Source: RYN-433 sp036558265 (lineage in GTDB: Bacteria > Planctomycetota > Phycisphaerae > Tepidisphaerales > Tepidisphaeraceae). Taken from it: DNA of 9,807 nucleotides. The translations under genes and the position numbers were made by a program. Every line of letters starts with the position of its first letter. The first letter of the stretch is position 1. Of the stretch, positions 5,346 to 9,807 are shown in pieces. A model generated the notes under the pieces. That model ran no database searches and was not told where the DNA came from. It saw only the letters and a list, made by a program, of their open reading frames with translations. The stretch is from the NCBI GenBank assembly GCA_036558265.1, contig DATBFY010000748.1, forward strand, positions 1 through 9,807, given 5' to 3'.

Positions 5346-6734
5346 ATGCGCGCGTCGGTTCTTCTGGTTTGCGGAGCGATTGTGCTGGCGGCCAATGCGG
5401 CCGCTGCCGCTGACCCGGCGTGGTCCGCCGGCGTGGCATCGGTGAAGATCACGCCCCAGAAGCCGGTGGTGCTGGAGGGATACGCTGCCCGCACCAAGCC
5501 GTTCGAGAAGGTGGAGCTGGACCTCTACGCCAAGGCGCTGGCGCTGGCGGACGCGCAGGGACATCGCGGCGTGCTGGTCACGATGGACATCTGCACGATC
5601 CCGACCGACGTGACCGACTCCGTGCGGTCCCGGATCGCGCAAGAGGAGCACCTCGAACCGGCGGCCATCATCCTCAGCCTCTCACACACGCACTCGGGGC
5701 CGGCCGTGTCGCTTCGGCCCGACCGCGATCAGACGCCCGCAAAGGTGGACGCCGACACCGCCGCCGGCACGGTGGAGTACACGAAGTGGCTGCAGGATCG
5801 CCTGGTCGAGGTGGCGCGGCAGGCGCTGGCGGACATGAAGCCGGCGAACCTGTCCTGGGGAAGCGGGATCGCGCATTTCGCGATGAACCGGCGGGAGTTC
5901 ACCGACAAGGGCGTGATCCTGGGGGTTAATCCGCGCGGCCTGGTCGATCGCACGGTGCCGGTGCTGCGCGTGGACGGGGCCGACGGAAAGCCGCGGGCGA
6001 TCCTCTTCGGATACGCGTGTCACGGAACCACCAATCCATCCAACTATCTGGGGGTCAGTCCGGATTACCCTGGCTACGCGCGAAAGGTGATCGAGGAGCA
6101 CTTCCCCGGCGTGCAATCCCTCTTCATCGCCGGCTGCGGCGGCGACGCAAACCCCTACCCGCGGCGCACGCCGGCGGACGCGGTCGCGCACGGGGATGAG
6201 CTGGGGAACGAGGTTTGCCGGGTGGCGGAGGGAAAGCTGACGCCGATCCACGGCGGGCTCTCATGCGCGTTGGCAACGGCGCAGTTGCCCCTGGAAACGC
6301 CGAGCCGAGAGGCGCTGGCGGCGTTAGCGCAGGGGCCGGCCGGCCTGAAGAAAGCGGACGCGCAGCAGATGCTGGCGATGCTGGACAAGGGGCAGGCGCT
6401 GCCGGCGGCTCACGCGGCGCCGGTGGTGGCGTGGCAGTTGGGCGGCGGCGGCGGGCAGCAGGGGTTGACGCTGGTCACGCTGCCGGACGAGGTGGTGGTC
6501 GAGTACGTGCCGCTGATCGAGCGGGCGGTCGGTCCGCTGCGGTTGTGGGTCGCGGCGTATTGCCACGAGGTGGTGGGTTATATCCCGTCCAAGCGTGTGC
6601 TCGTCGAGGGCGGCTACGAGACGCGGGGGTTGTACATCGGCAGCGGCTGGTTCGCGCCGGGGGTGGAAGATGCATTGGTGGACGCCGCGCGATCGGCGGC
6701 GACGAGCGCGGGGCGGGCGCCCGTCAAGCAATAG
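5346..6734 (+). CDS. Secreted neutral/alkaline ceramidase-fold hydrolase
   Basis: The 462-aa protein begins with a Sec signal peptide (MRAS, hydrophobic core about residues 4-20, Ala-rich cleavage region near 18-22). The mature part matches the N-terminal domain of neutral/alkaline non-lysosomal ceramidases, which are zinc amidases. It has AGVASVKITP (28-37), the zinc-site motif SHTHSGP (113-119, His114/His116), YACHGT with His226, and AGCGGDANPYPR (262-273). Near the C terminus DEVVVEY (381-387) and GYIPSKR (411-417) are probable positions for the remaining Glu and Tyr zinc ligands. In the Pseudomonas enzyme the nucleophile is the Ser of GDVSP; here the motif is GDANP, so Asn269 replaces it. 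True ceramidase activity is therefore doubtful, although the zinc ligands appear kept. The C-terminal Ig-like domain of full ceramidases is absent. The gene lies 15 nt behind dapL with a good RBS and ends 34 nt from the convergent MFS gene. Confidence 0.85.
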   Translation: MRASVLLVCGAIVLAANAAAAADPAWSAGVASVKITPQKPVVLEGYAARTKPFEKVELDLYAKALALADAQGHRGVLVTMDICTIPTDVTDSVRSRIAQEEHLEPAAIILSLSHTHSGPAVSLRPDRDQTPAKVDADTAAGTVEYTKWLQDRLVEVARQALADMKPANLSWGSGIAHFAMNRREFTDKGVILGVNPRGLVDRTVPVLRVDGADGKPRAILFGYACHGTTNPSNYLGVSPDYPGYARKVIEEHFPGVQSLFIAGCGGDANPYPRRTPADAVAHGDELGNEVCRVAEGKLTPIHGGLSCALATAQLPLETPSREALAALAQGPAGLKKADAQQMLAMLDKGQALPAAHAAPVVAWQLGGGGGQQGLTLVTLPDEVVVEYVPLIERAVGPLRLWVAAYCHEVVGYIPSKRVLVEGGYETRGLYIGSGWFAPGVEDALVDAARSAATSAGRAPVKQ

Positions 6735-6768
6735 GTTCAGCGTTCACGGCGCTGTCCGTATCACGGGA
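6735..6768. other. 34-bp gap between convergent genes
   Basis: The gap holds a weak CAGCG/CGCTG hairpin (6738-6742 with 6750-6754, 7-nt loop) without a T tract on either strand. Any termination here is weak or factor-dependent, so the ceramidase-fold and MFS transcripts may overlap. Confidence 0.35.
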
Positions 6769-8340
6769 TCACCCGGCGATCGCTTCCATGCTCTCTGCGG
6801 CGCGCACCGGGTGGTCGCAGCGGCGCGCGGGCATCATTGTCGTGACGAGAAACTGGACGACGGCCACGGCGGCCATGGTGATGAAGACCCAGGTGAGGCC
6901 GGCTGCGATCGCGTGCTGCGCCTGCACGACCGCGGCGGGAGGCAGGGTGCCACTGGTGTGCGGATCGAGCAGCTTCGCCGCGGTAACGCCAGAGCCCGCC
7001 AGCGCCTGGAGATCCTTCTGGGTGATCGCGTTGAACATCGCGCCCAGCACGCCGACCCCCAGCGCGCCGCCGATCGAGCGGAAGAACGCGATGGAGCTGG
7101 TGATCACGCCGCGCTGCTGCCAGGTGACGGCCTCCTGCGCGGCCAGGAGATAGCTCATCGAGGCCGGGCCGAAGCCCAGGCCGGTAAAGGCCAGCACCGT
7201 CGTCAGCACCCAGTGCGGAGCGGCGAGCTTGGCGCAGATGACCAGGCCCGTGAAGGCGGCGACGATCAGTCCGGCGCCCGCCAGCGCCGTCCTGCGGAAC
7301 CCCCAGCGCACCAGCAGCGGCGCGGCGAACACGCCGGAGATCGCCCAGGTGAGCATGACCGGCGTGACGACCGACGCCGCAGCCGTCACGCCACCGCCCC
7401 GCGCCCCCTGCACGTAGAGCGGGACGTACGTGTCGAGGCTGAGGAACCCCAGCCCAAAAAGGAAACTGGCGAGCATCGAAGGGCCGATGGCGCGCCGCGC
7501 CAGGAGCTGCGGCGAAAGGATCGGGTGTTCGGCGCGCCGCTCGTGCCAGATCAGAAAGCTCAGGCAAAGGCCGACGAGGACGGCGAGCGCCGCGGTCTGC
7601 ATCCCCGTCCAACCGTCGGGCCCGAGGCGCGAAACCAAAGCGAGGAGCGTGACGCCGCCAACGGTCAGCGCGGCGACGCCGGGCAGGTCGAGGTCGGCGG
7701 GGTGCGGCTCCTCCGTGTCGCGGTACTTCCACAGGAGCACGCCCAGTCCCAGCGCGCCCAGGGGGAAATTGATGAAGAAGACCGAGCGCCAGCCGAATGC
7801 CTTGACCAGGAACGCGCCCAGGGCCGGCCCGATCAGCGCAGCCAGTCCCCAGATCATGCTGAAGAGCCCCTGGATCTTGGCGCGCTCTTCGAGGGTGAAG
7901 ATGTCCCCCAGGATGGTGAGGACGACCGGCATGATGCCGCCGGCGCCCAGCCCCTGGATCCCCCGGAAGACGATGAGCTGGGTCATGCTGTGGGCGGAGG
8001 CGGCCAGGACCGAGCCGGCGAGGAAGACGAGCGTGGCCGCCAGGATGACCCGCTTACGCCCCAGGGCGTCCGCGAGGCGGCCGTACAGAGGCATGACGAC
8101 CGTGCTGGCCAGGAGATAGATCGAGGCGACCCAGGCGTAATGCTCCAGCCCGTGCAGGTCGCCGATGATCGTCGGCATCGCCGTGCTGGTGACCGTCATC
8201 TCCATCGAGGCCAGCACCATGACGAGCATGAGGGCGGCGGTGACGTATCGGCGGTCAAGCGCGGGCTTGGCTTGTTCCTGCGGGGGCGTGACGGCGCCCA
8301 CGGTCGATGGCAGCAGTGCTCCTTCCTCGTTCAATCCCAT
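6769..8340 (-). CDS. MFS multidrug-type transporter, DHA2 (EmrB/QacA-like, 14 TM)
   Basis: The 523-aa integral membrane protein belongs to the drug:H+ antiporter-2 branch of the major facilitator superfamily. The first helix has MEMTVTSTAMPTI (46-58), in the place of the LDxTIVNxALP signature, with Glu in place of the usual Asp. Motif A is GRLADALGRKRV (87-98) after TM2, motif B RGIQGLGAGG (126-135) in TM4 with its conserved Arg126, and motif C GLAALIGPALGAFL (165-178) in TM5, typical of exporters. Hydrophobic segments continue to about residue 503, consistent with 14 helices, and the length fits. It probably exports a toxic or amphipathic compound by proton exchange; the substrate is unknown. 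The frame stays open far upstream, but Met at 8340 is chosen because the transporter similarity begins shortly after it and a promoter-like TTTACC-N17-TACCCT places +1 on this ATG. It is divergent from the glycosyltransferase gene. Confidence 0.9.
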   Translation of the reverse strand: MGLNEEGALLPSTVGAVTPPQEQAKPALDRRYVTAALMLVMVLASMEMTVTSTAMPTIIGDLHGLEHYAWVASIYLLASTVVMPLYGRLADALGRKRVILAATLVFLAGSVLAASAHSMTQLIVFRGIQGLGAGGIMPVVLTILGDIFTLEERAKIQGLFSMIWGLAALIGPALGAFLVKAFGWRSVFFINFPLGALGLGVLLWKYRDTEEPHPADLDLPGVAALTVGGVTLLALVSRLGPDGWTGMQTAALAVLVGLCLSFLIWHERRAEHPILSPQLLARRAIGPSMLASFLFGLGFLSLDTYVPLYVQGARGGGVTAAASVVTPVMLTWAISGVFAAPLLVRWGFRRTALAGAGLIVAAFTGLVICAKLAAPHWVLTTVLAFTGLGFGPASMSYLLAAQEAVTWQQRGVITSSIAFFRSIGGALGVGVLGAMFNAITQKDLQALAGSGVTAAKLLDPHTSGTLPPAAVVQAQHAIAAGLTWVFITMAAVAVVQFLVTTMMPARRCDHPVRAAESMEAIAG

Positions 8341-8346
8341 AGGGCA

Positions 8347-8375
8347 AGGGTAGGCGCGGCGGACCGATCGGTAAA
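8347..8375 (-). promoter_or_regulatory. Promoter-like element for the MFS gene, leaderless arrangement
   Basis: On the minus strand TTTACC (8375-8370) and TACCCT (8352-8347) are 17 bp apart, and the -10 lies exactly six bases before ATG 8340. A perfect 10-bp palindrome, ACCGATCGGT (8363-8372), overlaps the -35 and could be an operator. The hexamers are only fair matches. Confidence 0.45.
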
Positions 8376-8406
8376 GCGCGCAACACGAACCCAAACCCGC
8401 GATCGC

Positions 8407-8412
8407 TATAAT
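8407..8412 (+). promoter_or_regulatory. Consensus -10 (TATAAT) of the glycosyltransferase gene, leaderless arrangement
   Basis: A perfect TATAAT stands six bases before GTG 8419, the same geometry as the antitoxin promoter at 1944. It is directly preceded by the 8-bp palindrome GCGATCGC (8399-8406). No -35 match is visible 17 nt upstream (CACGAA). Confidence 0.65.
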
Positions 8413-8418
8413 GCCGCC

Positions 8419-9591
8419 GTGGAGCAATCCCCGCGGGACGAACGACCCTTGAGAATCCTGCACCTGCTGGCCCACACCGAGGCCGGCGGACTGTCGCGGT
8501 ACGTACACGATCTTGCCTCGGCGATGCACGGTCGGGGGCACGACGTTTGCGTGGCGGGCAATCGGGGGGCGTGGCATTGGCTGTTCGAGCGGGCGCCGTT
8601 TCAGTTCGTCGAAGTGCCGCTTGACAAGGGCCCGCTGGGGCTTTGGAAGGCGGTGCGGATCCTCAGGCGGCACCTGGCGGCACACCCGGTTGACGTGATC
8701 CATTCGCATTACCGGCGGACGACGCTGGTGGGACGGCGATTGCAGCGTGGGGGTCGGCCGGCGCTGCTCTATACCGTGCATCTGTCGGACATGCCGCTGG
8801 GCTGGCGCTCGCGCTGGTTCGGCGACCTGGGCGATCACGTTCACGTGGCCTCGTCGGAGGCGCGGCGGTGGACGATCGACGCGGCGGGCGTGGACGCGCA
8901 AAAGGTGACGCTCATCCCCCACGGGATCGACGTGTCTAAGTTTCCCGAGGCGGACGAGGCGACGCGCTTGCGCGCACGGAGGGAGCTCGGATTGTCGGCG
9001 TCGGATCGCGTTGCGGTGTACGTGGGCCGGCTTGACGTGCCGAAGAATGAGGAGTGGCTCCTGGACGTGGCGGAGCGGTCCCGCGAGGCGATTCCAAACC
9101 TGCGGATCGTGACCGCGGGCACCGGTCCGCACGAGGCGGAGTTCCGCCGTCAGATCGCGGCGCGCGGGCTCGACGGGCGCGTCATTCACCTGGGCGAGCG
9201 GTCAGACCCGCTCGTGGTTTATCAGGCGGCGGACGCGATGCTCTTGCCATCCCAGCGCGAAGGCTTTTCGCTGGCGACGGCCGAGGCAATGAGCGTGGGC
9301 GTGCCGGTGTGCCGCACGGGGACGGCGGGGACGGCGGAGCTGATCGTCGAGGGTGTGACCGGCCGGAGCACGCCGATCGAGCGGGACGCGTTCATCGCGG
9401 CGGCGGTCGAGTTCCTGACGGACCAGGCCACGCTGCGGCGGATGGGCATCGCAGCGGCCCGCCACGTGCGGGAGCGGTTTACGTTCGAGCGGCAATTACA
9501 AGACACCCTCGCGCTTTACCGGCGACTGGCCGGGCGCCATGAAATGGCCGATAAACAGGGGCGGCAACAGGCCGCACGGGCGAGCGCGTGA
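8419..9591 (+). CDS. GT4-family glycosyltransferase
   Basis: From GTG 8419 the product has 390 residues and the two-domain GT-B plan of retaining GT4 glycosyltransferases. The N-terminal acceptor domain starts with LRILHLLAHTEAGGLSRYV (11-29), with the glycine-rich loop after the first strand. VDVIHSHYRR (91-100) is the usual D-x-I-H-x-H strand, and HVASSEA (142-148) leads to IPHGIDVSKF (166-175). In the donor domain, YVGRLDVPKNEEWLL (201-215) supplies the phosphate-binding Arg/Lys, and the EX7E motif is Glu281 to Glu289 in REGFSLATAEAM. It transfers a sugar from a nucleotide-sugar donor, probably to a lipid or polysaccharide at the inner face of the membrane; donor and acceptor are unknown. 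The reading frame is open far upstream across the MFS antisense strand, but conserved sequence and the TATAAT fix this start. Its stop overlaps the methyltransferase start by one base. Confidence 0.9.
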   Translation: MEQSPRDERPLRILHLLAHTEAGGLSRYVHDLASAMHGRGHDVCVAGNRGAWHWLFERAPFQFVEVPLDKGPLGLWKAVRILRRHLAAHPVDVIHSHYRRTTLVGRRLQRGGRPALLYTVHLSDMPLGWRSRWFGDLGDHVHVASSEARRWTIDAAGVDAQKVTLIPHGIDVSKFPEADEATRLRARRELGLSASDRVAVYVGRLDVPKNEEWLLDVAERSREAIPNLRIVTAGTGPHEAEFRRQIAARGLDGRVIHLGERSDPLVVYQAADAMLLPSQREGFSLATAEAMSVGVPVCRTGTAGTAELIVEGVTGRSTPIERDAFIAAAVEFLTDQATLRRMGIAAARHVRERFTFERQLQDTLALYRRLAGRHEMADKQGRQQAARASA

Positions 9592-9807
9592 TGACTCAAG
9601 GTCCCACCTCCAGTGAGCAGCCACGGCGAGAGCGGCGGCGGCGATTCGGTCAGGGCAACGACGTCGATCGCGCCCACCCGCACCTGTTTCATCGCGATTA
9701 TTGGCCGCTCAAGCTGATCCGCCGCGGCGTGGAAGAATTCTTCGCCGAACACGCTGACGAGCTGCGCGGGCAGCGTGTGCTCGACTTCGGATCGGGGGAT
9801 TCCCCGT
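9591..9807 (+). CDS. Class I SAM-dependent methyltransferase (N-terminal 72 residues, runs off window)
   Basis: ATG 9591 shares its A with the preceding TGA (TGATG), indicating translational coupling with the glycosyltransferase. The visible part has an Arg-rich start (PRRERRRR, 11-18), an aromatic HLFHRDYWPLKLIRRGVEEF segment (36-55), and then RGQRVLDFGSGDSP, which is SAM-binding motif I (VLDxGxGxxP). This segment before motif I is reminiscent of small methyltransferases found in polysaccharide and glycolipid clusters. With the adjacent GT4 enzyme, sugar or lipid-carrier methylation is a reasonable guess. The 3' end lies beyond the window. Confidence 0.8.
   Translation, partial: MTQGPTSSEQPRRERRRRFGQGNDVDRAHPHLFHRDYWPLKLIRRGVEEFFAEHADELRGQRVLDFGSGDSP

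Noticed and set aside
8341..9189. N-terminal extension of the MFS frame to 806 aa
   Set aside because: This part is antisense to the glycosyltransferase gene and has no membrane or family features. The transporter similarity begins after Met at 8340.
6595..9591. 998-aa open frame on the plus strand across the MFS gene
   Set aside because: Only the part from GTG 8419 matches a protein family (GT4). The rest is Arg/Glu/Asp-rich antisense of the MFS gene, kept open by GC-rich codons.

Overview
The window is GC-rich chromosomal DNA that most resembles a planctomycete, probably of the Phycisphaerae/Tepidisphaerales type. This is inferred from three things: a DapL-type lysine-pathway aminotransferase, a secreted neutral-ceramidase-fold protein with the GDANP variant motif, and planctomycete-style membrane and helix-turn-helix proteins that mostly lack Shine-Dalgarno sites. 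No rRNA, tRNA, CRISPR array or intact insertion sequence was seen.

Layout. (1) Positions 2-781 hold the 3' end of a membrane-protein gene, closed by an intrinsic terminator at 815-845. (2) An NAD-dependent epimerase/dehydratase gene lies at 908-1807. Its stop codon sits inside a structured repeat (1798-1908). (3) A toxin-antitoxin remnant follows. The antitoxin gene (1956-2213) is intact, with a perfect TATAAT placed for leaderless transcription. The PIN-domain toxin (2210-2471) has lost its middle and is a pseudogene. (4) Positions 2472-3170 hold no credible gene but carry several strong inverted repeats, notably 2801-2849 and 2936-3019. (5) A sigma70-like promoter (3171-3199) drives a helix-turn-helix protein resembling phage terminase small subunits (3257-4009), whose coding strand is extremely C-rich. 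(6) The dapL gene (4095-5330) is preceded by degenerate heptamer repeats and followed 15 nt later by a secreted ceramidase-fold protein (5346-6734) with its own Shine-Dalgarno site. (7) Converging on that gene is a 14-TM DHA2-type MFS transporter (8340-6769, minus strand). (8) Divergent from the transporter is a GT4 glycosyltransferase (8419-9591), whose stop overlaps the start of a SAM-dependent methyltransferase that runs off the window end.

How it fits together. dapL is housekeeping (lysine and peptidoglycan precursor). The glycosyltransferase and methyltransferase probably form the start of a surface-glycan or glycolipid operon. The transporter and glycosyltransferase genes are back to back across 78 bp, and each has a promoter-like element that would place transcription start at its own start codon. 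The accessory interest lies at 1798-4092, where structured repeats, a decayed toxin-antitoxin cassette and an orphan terminase-like DNA-binding gene are packed together.
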